64,000 nt of DNA, taken from assembly GCF_003473485.1 (NCBI RefSeq), contig NC_053046.1:32565332-32629331 (forward strand), read 5' to 3'. This DNA comes from Medicago truncatula. Its lineage: Eukaryota > Streptophyta > Magnoliopsida > Fabales > Fabaceae. Positions 47,501 to 59,230 of the stretch are shown piece after piece (the stretch's first letter is position 1; each line of letters starts with the position of its first letter). A model generated the notes under the pieces. It was given only the letters and a program-made list of their open reading frames with translations. It did not search any database and was not told where the DNA came from. The position numbers and the translations under genes were made by a program.

Positions 47501-50500
47501 GAATACCAAAAACAAAACAAGAAAGGATTTACCAAATTGCATAGTTTGTTAGCAACGTGAGTTAACTCACGTAGGTTATAGGACAACATGAGTTAACTCA
47601 CGTTGGTTTTATCGAAGGCGAGTTAACTCACGTTGGGGGTATTTTGATCTGTTCACGTGGGAGTGAGCAATTTTGTATGATAGAAGAGCACTTTTCTACA
47701 AGATATTATAATGATCTCATTATATCGGATCAATTTTTCAAATAAAAACTTAGTATTCTCTTGCTTTTTCCTCCCCTTCGGTTCCTCCATTACCTTTCGT
47801 TATGCACTTCACACTCAAGTTGCAATGATGATCTTGTAACAGTACCATATATTTCTATTTACAATCAATTTCTTGCATGCTGACCTAATGATTGTGTATT
47901 CGTATTAATTAATGGCAGGAGAAAGAAATTGGAGACAGAGATAACAACAATAGTGATCTCTCCCGAACCCCAGTTTGGGAACACATACAAAATGCCACCG
48001 GAAGACGGGTTTACCTGGACAAAATATGGCATGAAAGAGATACCTGGCTTCATATACCCTAGGTATGTATGGTCAATTAAGTAATTAATTTTGTTAGGAA
48101 ACATTAAATTTATTGAAAAATTAAAAACAATAATCCTTGTTTGCTAACTTCATTCAACCATCTCTTAGTTTCTCTTTTTGTTTTATGAATAGGGCGCCAT
48201 TCAAACCCATCTTCTGTTACCTGCAACTTTCCTTCTTTTTTGTTATGTAATTACCTCTGCCATTTTCTATATGCTCTTTTGTGACACAAATTAAAAGAGA
48301 AAGGAGGCCTATGACTATTCGAGTACACCATCGGCCGCCCGCAACTCAATGTGCTAAGGGAGGCCTCCCTTATACTTAACCCTAAAATTCCAACTAAACA
48401 TTGGGAGAATAAGGACCATAAGGGTAAATCAAGAGGTAGCAAGACGCTGCTACCCTCACAGCTAGAGAGGGAAACATGTCGACCAACGTAGCAAACACGA
48501 TCTTCAAGAAATTAGCTTGAGGCAGGATATTGACCTTGATAGTGAAAATAGCTAGAGGTCTATATAGATGACATGGTGGTGAAGACCAAGGAAGTATGGA
48601 TTCAAAACCGAGTCCTACAAGAAATCTTGGGTTCCGTTAGAAAATACAACATTTGTCTAGATAGTTCAAAATGCTCCTTTGGAATCCAAGCTAGAAAATT
48701 CCTTAACTTGATGCTCACGATGAGGTGAATTAATATATAGAAGCAAATGCTAATAAATTCTGAGATATAAACATGAGGAGCCCATCAAGTATTAAAGGAT
48801 CCATCATCTAATGCGAAGAACCACAACTTTATTTCAGTTTCTATCTTGCGCCGAAGACAAAGCCTTTAATTTCTTCCCCCCCATGTTACTATGTATAAAA
48901 GAGGAGGAAGCAAAGAGAGTAACGTAGTAGGTAAAAGAAGTAATGTGTGGCAGTCACGTTGGTGGAAGATCTTTGGTTTACAAAATACTTCGAGCAAGTT
49001 TCTACTTGCTCACTCTATTACTAGACAGAGTGGGCTTTTCCCATGAGCAATGGGTCAATTCAAGTTTCTAATCATAGGATTTTTACTACTTCACAAATTA
49101 GATTGAGGTAGAGCCAGTGGCTACCATCATGGAAGAGCAACTACGCATGGTTTACTAAAAGAAGATAATATGTATGTTTTTCCTACTGAAAAATATCATC
49201 TCCAAACACAAGACTCAATTCATCATCTCGTTGGTGATATAATTCTTCGAAGATATATATGGGTATTTAAAATAAATTCATCTAGATTATACATCCATGA
49301 GAAAATGGACAAGTAGAGTCAACCGACAAAGTCATACTCATCGAACCAAGAAGAAATTGGTAGAAGCAAAATGTAACCGGGAAGATGATCTCCCGCCAGT
49401 GTGTTATGGTCTTATCATAAGACTATCACTCTTCAGTAAGGGAAATATACGTACAAGTATTTGCTTTTTTTATATGAATGCGTAAGTCATACCTCTAAAG
49501 TCAAATGAAGCAAATTATATACGTAATTTGAATTTTTGTTGTTTTTGTTTCAGGAGTTATTACAGGTGCAACCACGTGAAATTATATGCGTGTCGAGCCA
49601 AGAAGAAAGTACAACAACTTGGTGACCATCCAAACATATTTGAAGTTAGATACAACGGTGGACATACCTGCCGCATGTCCTTAACAATACCATCATTATT
49701 TGTACCAGCACGTCAACCACTGGATATCTCTATAGATGGTATTCAAAGCACCATGCCTACATCGTCTACTTTATATTCTAGGAGGATTTCATCAGGCATG
49801 CCAGGTATTTTTTTATTACCAATAAATAATGAGAGAAGTGTCAGCGTAGCAGAGATTGCTTGATGTGCAAGCAATCAATATTGAGAGAGAATTAAGAGAG
49901 AAGAAAGGGAGTTCTATGTGGTTGTAACTATATATTCTCATTAGCAATAATTATGTGAGGTTACATTGCAATGGGTACTTCACCAACCAAGCAAAAAAAA
50001 ACCCAAAGAAACTAACGGTCCAAACAAAGAAGGAGGTTCCAGAACTTAAACTAACGATCTATTAAAAAATCTTAATTAACAAAAAAATACTTGACTTAAT
50101 ATACTACTCCCTCGGTTGCTATAAGAATTGTTACAAAAATTTATTTGTCCCTAAATAAAAGACTTATTATAAATTTTTAGATACATTTATTATTATTTTT
50201 CAAAATATAACCATTATTAATACTATCAATTTATCATGAAACATTAATTTTAAACATTGAAGGATTTATATGCAAAGAGTAATTTGCTAATAGTCACACT
50301 TATGTTAGACAGATTTATTACTCAAACAATTTTTTTAAATGCATGATTTTTGTATCTTGAGTAGGAGTGGGGTAATTTGATGGGATTGCTTCAGGTTTTC
50401 GTTTCCTTAGGTGTTGTTTGAGAGTTTGGAGGAGAGTGTTTTGGAGGGATGAGACTAGAGGAAAAAATAGAGAAATATTTCAAAAAAATTAGGAGGGTTT

Positions 50501-51087
50501 TTCTAGTGAATGATAAAAGAATACTTATGGGGTTGAAACAAAGCCTTAGGGGTTCGGAGACAGTTTGAGCTAGGTTTTACTTTGGTTTGACATGCAACTG
50601 TATGGTCTGTCTAGAAAGCTTGAAAATATATTCTTTTCTCCGGCAAGATCATTGGTGTTGAGTATCTGGTTTATAGGATCCAATTCTAAATGGTTCTTTG
50701 CCAAATACTCTAGATAGAATTGTTTTCTTTATGATTGGTAGGTGCGGCAAATTCTCCATCGGACCAGCAAGTTTCCTTTTTCTTGGCAGAGATGGATTTG
50801 ATCTGTGCTTTTAATGTTTGGAAGGCGCATAGGCCTCCGAGGTCTTTCTAGTTGGTGGTTCTCCTTGCCCTGTTGTCTGCTAGTGGTGGTTTGAGAGTCT
50901 TTTGTGATGGGGCCGACCTTGTGTGGGTTTTTGTTGGGTAGGGTCTGGGGGTGTTTGTTTGGCCTCTCGGGTTGCAGTTTTGTTTGTTTACTTTCTCTGT
51001 TTACCTTTTCTTGGTTGTAGGACTTTCCATTTCTTTTGTATCTGACAACTTGCTGTTGTAAATTCTCTCGGTGTTTGCCCCTTTTCG

Positions 51088-51127
<40 letters not shown>

Positions 51128-52074
51128 ATTAAAAAAAACAATTGTATCAAGAGTTGTTACACTAATTGAATTCCACAGGAAAATCCATAAACTCTATGCC
51201 AGAAGCCAAGTTAGCTGCTCCATCAAAGTCTGAAGAATATGCAGACCCTTTTTTGCGTCGTTTTTTCATAACAGGAAAATCCATAAACTCTATGCCAGAG
51301 GCCAAGTTAGCTGCTCCATCAAAGTCTGAAGAATATGCAGACCCTTTTTTGCGTCATTTTTTCATGACAGGAAAATCCATAAACTCTATGCCAGAGGCCA
51401 AGTTAGCTGCTCCGGCGGATGGTGGGCATCACCTTATGATGGCGAAAATTATGGCCTATCTTCTTTTTGCTATAAGATCACAACATATCAAAGTTGTTAA
51501 TAGAGACAGAACATTTTCAATACAAACTGAGGGGACAATGGAACTTTTAGAGAGCATATTAGCATCAAAGTCTGAAGAATATGCGGACCCTTCTTTGCGT
51601 CATTTTTTCATGATGAACAATTGGAAATATTTAGAAGTGACAAATAGACCAAGTGATATGGATGCAGTTTTTGGCGATGATTGGTTACAAAAAATCAGAG
51701 CAAAGGTCCAACAAAACATTGAACTCTATCAAAGAAACTCATGGGATAAGGTGTTAGAATTTTTGAAGTTGGATATCAATGATTCCATGGAAGTTAATTT
51801 TGTAGTAGATTTGATGAAAGAAAAGATTAGTTTGTTTAACAAGCACTTTACAGAGACATGCAGAGTTCAGTGCACATGGTCCATTCATTATTATAAGCTA
51901 AGGAAAGAAATGATTGAATCTCTCAAGAATACCTTGCTCCCAGCGTATGGAATCTTCATTGGGAGGTTTCAGGATTTTCTTAAAACTGATGCTTATGAGT
52001 ATATTGAGTATGGAATGTTTGACATTCATGACATACTTGATAATTTGTTTCTTGGAAACAAGAAAAACAAATGA
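44447..52074 (+). CDS. Predicted EXO70J-WRKY-EXO70 chimera, 4 exons, about 1073 aa
   Basis: Predicted exons are 44447-46377, 47919-48062, 49554-49804 and 51179-52074. All introns are GT-AG, phases match at each junction, and the total is 3222 nt (1073 codons plus stop). Domains: membrane module (about 1-172); linker and EXO70 domain lacking its last third (about 280-605); a WRKY-adjacent stretch; a WRKY domain (about 660-735) with WTKYGMK in place of WRKYGQK and zinc ligands C697, C705, H729, C731 (C-X7-C-X23-H-X-C, group III); 32-residue repeats (776-854); and a second EXO70 C-terminal half (about 855-1073). The intron between IYPR and SYYRC is at the conserved WRKY position. A poly(A) signal AATAAA is at 52170. 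If exon 1 is not spliced, it ends at 46474 (675 aa). Soybean has separate membrane-anchored WRKY-related and Exo70J proteins in the Golgi. Joining of all four exons in one transcript is inferred. Confidence 0.7.
47358..47696. mobile_element. MITE in intron 1 of the chimera
   Basis: The left arm ATACAAAATTGCTCACTCCC and the inverse of the right arm are identical over about 28 bases (through CACGTGAAC) and similar further out. Inside are three copies of the palindrome GAGTTAACTC (near 47562, 47590 and 47621), mostly within CGTGAGTTAACTCACGT. It lies within the first intron. Confidence 0.75.
48290..48890 (+). mobile_element. Ty3/gypsy pol fragment in intron 2
   Basis: From 48561 the frame reads VYIDDMVVKTKEVWIQNRVL, then EILGSVRKYNICLDSSKCSF and GIQARKFLNLMLT. 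This is the gypsy reverse transcriptase region with the catalytic YIDD motif. A later FLSCAEDKAFNFF piece (about 48840) is also gypsy-like. Stops lie on both sides. It is a relic in the intron between the two WRKY exons. Confidence 0.8.
49805..51178. other. Intron 3 of the chimera, possible LINE 3' end
   Basis: Contains one MITE-like end (TACTACTCCCTCGGTTGCTA, 50101 on) without a clear partner. A GT-rich segment (about 50380-51087) is followed by a TA microsatellite (51088-51124), like the 3' end of some plant LINEs. The ORF tail 49805-49863 is intron read-through. No gene is supported here. Confidence 0.4.
51179..51415 (+). repeat. 96-bp coding tandem repeat (2.5 units) with a splice acceptor in each
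   Basis: Units start at 51179, 51275 and 51371 (the last is partial), each after ACAG. Each full unit encodes GKSINSMPEAKLAAP plus SKSEEYADPFLR and four or five more residues. The second half of the unit closely matches the EXO70 segment at 51567-51611 (SKSEEYADPSLRHFFM). The repeat thus arose by duplicating a piece between the exon start and the EXO70 part. Confidence 0.88.
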
Positions 52075-53949
52075 ATTGTTTGGTTTGTTATCACAAATTT
52101 ATGTATGTATCCATTTTATTTTTTCGTTGTTTGTTTGGGTTGTGTTTTGTTTTGTACTGATGTTTTGCCAATAAAAGAACAATAGTAATATTTGATATTG
52201 ACATAAGCACTTGTCAGACAGTTTGAGACAGATTATGGAAACATTGATCCACCACTTCTATGAAACAAATTATTAAGGGCTCCTTGAAAATTTCCATTTT
52301 ATTCAATGTTAAGATTATGCTATTGATAGTGAAACTCGCAACTATGTAAATAATGTTTTGATGAAGTTGCAGTTTCCATAAAGCCGGTTGAAAGAAGAGC
52401 TTAATGCATAAGAAATGAGTCCAATGATACTTGATAAAAAGTCCGAAATTCTTCATTGCTTTATCTGAATATGTCTATTGGAAATTCTTTTGGGCAAATT
52501 ACTTAGTTTTGACCCCCTATGTTTTCCAATGTGCCGATTTTAATCCCCTATAAAAAAAACAATTTTAACCTTTAAGTTTTTCCTCTTTTGCAACTTTGGC
52601 CCCTTGGTCTGATTTTGACCCAGTCAAAGCACATGTGGCACCTCACTTAAGTGAGTTGGACGTCACGTGTTTAATTTTTTAATAAAAAAATGAAAAAAAT
52701 ACCAACTAATCATTTACAAAATTAAAACTTACATATACTCTATGCTCAAGTATCATAAAGTATTTTGAAGTTTTGTAATCTTTGAAGTTCTTTTGATGTT
52801 TATTAAAAGAACTTTTCATTTCAAGTAATCAGATAAAACTTTCGATTTGTATCGTCATGTATAATCAAGATGTTAGCCTCTAAGACTATGGTAGCTGGTG
52901 ATGGACAACAACTGATTCTTTGACTCTGTTTCATGAAATAAATATTTGAATAAATCTTAATTGACTGTAATTCCATATTTTAAAAGGTATTGACCTGGAT
53001 CTGCAATGCCATCTGTGAGAATGCAAAGTAAGGTCAAGAACATCTCTTCATGCACTGCTCATTGTCGTAACTCTTGTGGTTTGAGAATTTCTGTCCCTCT
53101 CCAAGACGTCATGGGAGACTGAAATTCGAAGCGAAAAACATCTCCCCAACTTTGGTAGACGCAATTGGGCGAATGTGGGTGTCTCAACTAGGCAATTTGA
53201 ATAGATGTTTGCTAGCCTTATTACAAAATTTATTTCTGAAGTGTTAAAGCTATCTATGGATATCTCTTGTTGATATAGATTATGTCATTTTGGAATGTTT
53301 GGACATGTTGTATGTGATGAATAACACTAGGTGTGTGCAACATTAAATTAAATAATTAATAAACCAAATGAAAAAAAACTAATTAAACGCACTGTCATAA
53401 TGAGAAAATGAAAACAATCTAGATTTCTATTTCTTTCTTGTTTCAACCAAAACTATATATCAAGCAACTTAAACTCCTATTTATAGCTTTTACCATCAAG
53501 ATGCCATGCCCTTGCAATGTAAATCGACATTATAAATTATGAAGTTATGAAAGAAAATATAAAAAGAAAGAAGTAGGTGTAAATTTCTCACAGATATTTT
53601 ACAATTTTTCTATTAGTCATGATTAGTTATTGAGAGAAGGGAGGGTTTTCAAATATTGTGCATGCTTATTGAGAAATAAGGGTTTGCAATTATGTCCTAG
53701 AAAAAGCAGCCAAAGAGGAGGTATTTACAGATACTATTAATCATAATCATATATGGACTTCAGTATATAAAAACTTAAGTAGAATCAAAAGCACTAACAT
53801 TAACAATGGAAAGCTGAAAGTGTCGATCATACATATAGTCATAACTTCTGAGACAAAAATTGTTCTAGGTCCTCTCATTACACTTATAATAATGGACTTA
53901 TAATAATCAAACATGCAGAATGTTAATAATCAATTACGGAATACATCAT
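52075..53949. other. Intergenic; no supported gene
   Basis: Holds the 3' UTR and AATAAA of the chimera (52170). A Mutator-like end is at about 52498-52670 (GACCCCCTATGTTTTCC; GTCACGTG). The rest is AT-rich with no coding signal; the left flank of the copia relic may contain LTR sequence that I could not delimit. Confidence 0.4.
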
Positions 53950-55080
53950 TAATCTCATTACACATGTTGCTAAAGCTAAAGTTGTGTATTCAGCTTCTGA
54001 AGAAGATCTGGATACAGTGATTTGTTTCTTATTGGTACTCCATGAAATTAATGACTTGCCTAGGAAGAAACACCGACCAGAAATAGAACGCCTAGTGTCA
54101 ACACATATATCCTACCCAGTCAGCATCACTAAAGCCTTGCAGATGTAGAGAAGAATCTCTAGGGAAGTAAAGACCTTTGCCATGACATCCCTTGAGGTAT
54201 TTGAGGACTCTCTAAACAGCATTGTAGTGAGTCTGAGTAGGTTTAGAAAGGAACTGACTCAATTGCTATGTAATGTAAGTGATGTCAGGTCTAGTTGTGT
54301 TGAGGTACAAAAGTCTTCCAACTAAACGCCTATAAGATGGAATGTCTTCAAAAAAGGGAGAAGAATCTTGATGAAGCTTAATGGAGGTATCAAAAGTAGT
54401 ATATTCAGGCTTAGAAGGGATGTTTCCTGAATCAGAAAGGAGATCAATGCAGTATTTTCTCTGTGATAATGAGATGCCATGCTTGAGCAAATGCAAGACC
54501 AAGGAAATACTTCAGTTGTCCTAAATCCTTGATTTTAAATGATGAGTGTAGGATGGATTTGATGTGGTGAAACTCAGAAAGAGAGTTTCCAGCTAATATT
54601 ATGTCATCAACTTAGACTAAGAGAATTGTGAAGGAATCATCAGTTTTCTTAGTAAAGAGGGAATGGTCTGCAGACGCTTTGAATGTATGATTGTTGAATG
54701 AGAACGGAAGTGAGCTTCTCATACCATTTTCTACTAGCTTGTTTAAGATCATACAAGGATTTCATAAGCTTGCACACTTGATTAGGTTTAGTGGAGGTGA
54801 TCCTTGGGGGAAGTATCATATAATCATCTTCTTGCAATTCTCCATGAAGAAATGCATTGTTTACATCAAGTTGATGCATATGCCAATGATGAATAGATGC
54901 TAAAGATATAACAAGTCTCACAGTACTGAGTTTCGCAATAGGCGGATATGTGTCAAAGTAATCAAGTCCCTCAATTTGATTGTAACCTTTAGCAATCAGT
55001 CTGACTTTGTATCTCTCAATAGATGCATCAGCGTGATGTTTGATCTTGAAAATTATGGTGTTTCTTAACATTCTTTTCAA
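53950..55080 (-). mobile_element. Ty1/copia reverse transcriptase/RNase H relic
   Basis: On the minus strand: 55080-54649 encodes [20 protein letters not shown] and [20 protein letters not shown], then [15 protein letters not shown]. Next comes 54502-54266 (SYRRLVGRLLYLNTTRPDIT). RNase H follows near 54050-53960 ([20 protein letters not shown] then SEAEYT). Frameshifts separate the parts, so it is inactive. Confidence 0.88.
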
Positions 55081-55089
55081 AGAATTTTC

Positions 55090-55390
55090 TCATTCTCACC
55101 TCGGATCCTCTCGATCCCATAATGCCTCTTAACGGTCTATAACAAATTAAGCATTGATGGCTGCCCTCCATAACGGTTGCCCCGTCGTAACCCAACGAAT
55201 CTTTTTGGAGTCTATATAAACAAGCCTATAAGATCTCTCAAGGTAGGCATTCTTCCACGCTTAACCCTCATTCTTGCTTATATATTGACTTGAGCGTCTG
55301 AGTTCTTGCAAGTACAACCCCATTTCTCCTTGGATTGCCGCCACCACATCCTTAGAGCACCTACATCAATGATCCACTATTATTATGTTT
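55090..55390 (+). mobile_element. LTR-like fragment (probably Ty3/gypsy)
   Basis: GTCTATATAAACAAGCC (TATA box near 55212), ATTCTTCCACGCTTAACCCT and TGACTTGAGCGTCTGAGTTC followed by TTGCAAGTACAACCCC resemble the promoter/R region of legume gypsy LTRs. The boundaries are unclear. Confidence 0.5.
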
Positions 55391-57012
55391 ATTGACAGAA
55401 ACATCCATTATCATTGTGAATATGTTTACCTTCTTTGGATATATTATGTGTTTGTTCTAAACAGTTGACATTAGGAATATAAGCTATTTTAGATTTCTTA
55501 AAAAAAAAAAGTAAAAGCTAGGTTAGATGAATGAGAATTTGAATCGAGAACTTTTGTTCTTAGTCTATGTTGTTTAAATTATCGCTTCTCTTAAAATCTT
55601 CACTTAAATATCAAGCAAACACAACAACCCTGTACGGTAGCAATGCAATACTACACCATCACAAATAGCGCCCGATTATCATCATCATCTACTCCAACCA
55701 AATCAATTGTTCTTTTCTTTTAGAAAAATATTAGAACTACTCCAAATCAATTATTGTTCTTTTATTTTAGAAAAATATTAAAAAAAAATAGACTTATATT
55801 TAAACAAGGTCGTGTTGGGTTGTTATATTTGCAAGGACTTTTATAATCAATTAGAAAGGTCCTATAGCATCATTGACGGACTTTTTCTTGGGTTGGACTT
55901 TTCAAGCATGTCATAATTTTTTAGTTGGAGGTTGCAATTTATTAGAAAAAATCATGAAACAAACAAGCAGAGATGATTGACCCACGCGCGTTAGACTTTT
56001 TAAGCATTTCTTTTAAAGAAGAATTTCAAACATGATATAACTATTCAAAATAATAATTTTCTATATATCCTCTCAAAAAAAGTGTGGCCACAAAAAAAGT
56101 GTGGCCAAAATAAATATCTATATTTATATTAATATTAATATTATGTACAAAGAGAATACATTGTCCCCTTAAAAAAAAATAGTGATATTTGAACAACCAT
56201 GTGGGACAATTTATGTGACAACTTCTTTATTTTCTCTTTTCATTGATCAAAATCAATAGAGAGAGAAAAATGAAGAGAGATAATAAGAATATAATGTGAG
56301 TATGATAGAGAAAGTTGTCAAAAAGTTGTTATAAAGTGGTTGTGCAAATATCATTTCTTTAAAAAAAAACAGAGAATGTATAGTTTTAAGATGGTTTTTA
56401 TCAATTTCAATTATTTTTTTTTTATAAGCAAGGAGAGAGGACAGGCATCAAGAGGCATCATCGACATTCCAACTAGATTGGTATCCCGAGATACCTCCAT
56501 CCTATGCCGCCAAGCTCGAAATTCTTAAACAAATTTACATATTTATTTTTTGAGAATGTTATATTTTGGTGTCATTAAAAAATATAAAAATTCATATTAT
56601 ATTCGTTATATTGTTGGTACAATTGAAAATTATAAATATAGTATGTTACAATATATGAAAGCATAAATTATCCGCACATATAATTTTAATCAAAATCTAA
56701 ATTTATAAAAATTATTTTTATATTTTATACGTATTAGCGCAATAAAAAATCTAATTCATATCATTATTTAAAAAAAAAAGAAAAATAATCGAAAGATGAT
56801 GAAAGTTTGAAAAAAAAATGTATAGTAGTATACTAGAATGAACATGTGGAGTGAATTGATTCGGAATTTATTTCACGAAAATACATGTGGACCCTTGCCT
56901 CAAAATTTCAAGTTGAAATTTTCAACACAAAGAGATAGCTTCTATACATGTTGACCATTAGTTTCATTCTCATTCCATTTGTGAAATTAATTCTCACTCA
57001 CTTGAAAACAAT
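55391..57012. other. EXO70J upstream flank (copy at 57013), with a MITE
   Basis: Positions 55540-56620 match 35150-35770 and 39575-39640 in broken form; in the other copy this flank was split by the CACTA and other insertions. A MITE of the 11459 family occupies 56188-56357. Positions 56690-57012 match 39986-40335. No gene is seen. Confidence 0.5.
56188..56357. mobile_element. MITE, same family as 11459-11633
   Basis: The left end GTGATATTTGAACAACCAT is inverted at the right end (TGGTTGTGCAAATATCA). The interior matches the first copy (CAACTTCTTTATTTTCTCTT; AGAGAAAGTTGTC). Confidence 0.7.
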
Positions 57013-58302
57013 ATGAAGCATATTCTATTCCAAATTTGGAGATGGATGATGCAGCCAAAGGTGTGGAGATTTCTGGGATTTTCTGCAGCTGTTGTTGGAC
57101 TGCTTTGCAATGCTCTCAGTTCTTCCTTCAACTATCTCTTTGGAGATTGGAATTTGTTCAAGATAATTCTTTACACTGTTTTCAGCTTCATCATTTGTGT
57201 GTTAATTTTATTTGCCGCAAGGATATGGCAACACTCAAGAAGTCGTTGGTTCCAAGCGCATACAACATATGTTGTATTGGCAATCACGTCGCTATATTCA
57301 TATTTTTTTGATAAATTAATGCATATAACACCAGATGCATATAGTCTCATTTCATGTGCATCCTTTGCTGTCACGGCGCTTAGTTTGTCGAGGAACAAAA
57401 CTCAATGCGGATTTGAAATCGATCTTCTATATTTTCTTCTAGGATGTCTAATGATGCAACTCATGAAGATTAAATTGAAATTATTCATTCTTGGAGCAGT
57501 TTTTAGCTATTTTCTTATTATTCTCCGTTCATCCTTTTCTTCAATAGATGCTAGAGAAAATAAACAATACTCTGAATTCCAAGATGGAAATTCAGTGGTT
57601 CTTGATATGGATTCTCTACAACTGGCGAGTACTAATACTTCAAGTGCTATCAATAGCATGGATTCACAACAATTGGTGATCAGTAGTACAGATATTGGCA
57701 GTATGATAGAAAAATTGGAGACTTGTGTGAAGGAGCTTAAGCACCAAAATTCAAAGTTCATTCAAATTCCTTTAGGGCATGCAAAAAAATATGAACACTC
57801 TCAATTGGTGCTGGTGAATCCCAACTTCATGACAAACATGCTGAACAAAGAACCTATCAAAGACCTTGAGGAGAAAACAAATCTTATGGTGAACGGTGGG
57901 TTTGAGAAGGATTTTTCCTATGTGTACAACAATTGTTGTAGGGAATCTTCCACAGCCTCTTACAATATAATTTTCCTTCACGAGCGAAGACTCTACAATC
58001 ACATCTTCTTCGGGTTCTCACCCGCCTCTGATTTCCCCTGGGGATCCAACATTCAACTTTTGAATTTTGCTGATTATGTGGTCACCAAAGTCCGTTTGCC
58101 TGAGCAACTATTTAAAATCCTCGAGATGTTAGAAATAATGTGCGACCTAATTCTAGAATTTGAATCCTTGTTTTATTATCAGTTCAATGTGTCTCTCAAG
58201 AAAGAACAACCGGCGAAATGGAAGAAATTAGGGGAAACAATCAAAAGAATTTACATGGAGTTGGAGTATGTCTGCAATACAGCTGACCCAACTACAAGTT
58301 GA
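57013..58302 (+). pseudogene. EXO70J with internal deletion and lost C-terminus, open for 429 codons
   Basis: The membrane module is intact (about 1-172), and a longer linker carries NTSSAINSMDSQQLVIS. In the EXO70 domain about 45 residues are missing in frame: YNNCCRE joins directly to a LHERRLYNHIFFGFS block. The frame ends at VCNTADPTTS where other copies continue into GGGLHPIT. The last third of the domain is absent and the following DNA is unrelated. The uninterrupted frame allows a protein, but it lacks the membrane-binding C-terminal end of EXO70. Confidence 0.75.
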
Positions 58303-59230
58303 CTTTCCCAAAATTAAGGGCATTTTTGGTAAGAGAAAAAGTCATCCTAAAAGAATTGAAAAATGTTATTTTCTTTATATATAGTATAGATAATAGAACA
58401 AAAGAAGATGGAAATTTTGTAAAGAAAAAGGAGATCATGGAAATAAAAAAAATTAAAGGAAGAAAAAAATGTTACCTTTCTATGCACTTTTTTTACTAAA
58501 GTTCATTGTTTCCAAATATTAGATTGATTCTTTGATGGTGTGAAAGTGTACATGAGATAGAACTAAAAAAATTTATGATAGTCTTTTTTTTTTTTTTGAG
58601 CAATTATTTATAATAGTTAAATAAAGGGATGTACCCAAAAAATTAATGAAGGATGAATAATACTGTAAGAAGCATAATATTGTAAATACCAAGGTTAAAA
58701 TTAAGGATAAAATTATGTATTCCCCTAATATATGTAAGTGTGTATATATATATATATATATATATTTAACTCAAGTATAGATTATAGATTAAAAAAATTA
58801 AAAAGGTGTTTCATTTCATTATTAACTATAAAGAATAATATATATTGAAATTTCATGAACGTTTGTACGGTTTAAAAAATTATAAAATATTGGCCAGAGT
58901 GAACATGTGGAGAGAATTGATGGAAACCTGAATTGATGGAAACCTTATCTTAATTCTCAAGAAAATATCTATATTATTAGAGGTGGTGGAGCTATGATAA
59001 GGATTGCACGTTAGTTGTGACACGTTACAATATTTTTTTTAAACATTAAAACATAAAAGATTGTGAAAGAGATAGGAAAAAAAAAAATTGAATTGACTGT
59101 GTTACAATTGGATTGATCAATATGATGTGACATTCCCGCCTTAACGTCACGGACGTGATAACCAGTACTTTAGTCCCTTCCAAGAAATTTCAGCTGGAAC
59201 AGTGACAACTTCTCGCAGCCGAAGTAAAAA
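58303..59230. other. EXO70J upstream flank; no gene
   Basis: Contains a short TA microsatellite (58742-58766). From about 58690 it matches 43260-44390 upstream of the chimeric gene, without the Stowaway MITE found there. A T-run with GAGCAATTATTTATAATAGT at 58587-58620 may be another tail-only insertion. Confidence 0.45.

Noticed and set aside
47913..47945. ATG at 47913 as the start of a separate WRKY gene
   Set aside because: It is out of frame with the WRKY codons and stops after ten codons.
51166..51178. Start of a separate gene at 51166
   Set aside because: The frame opens with TTG, not ATG, and a splice acceptor (CCACAG) directly precedes the conserved coding sequence in the phase set by the previous exon.
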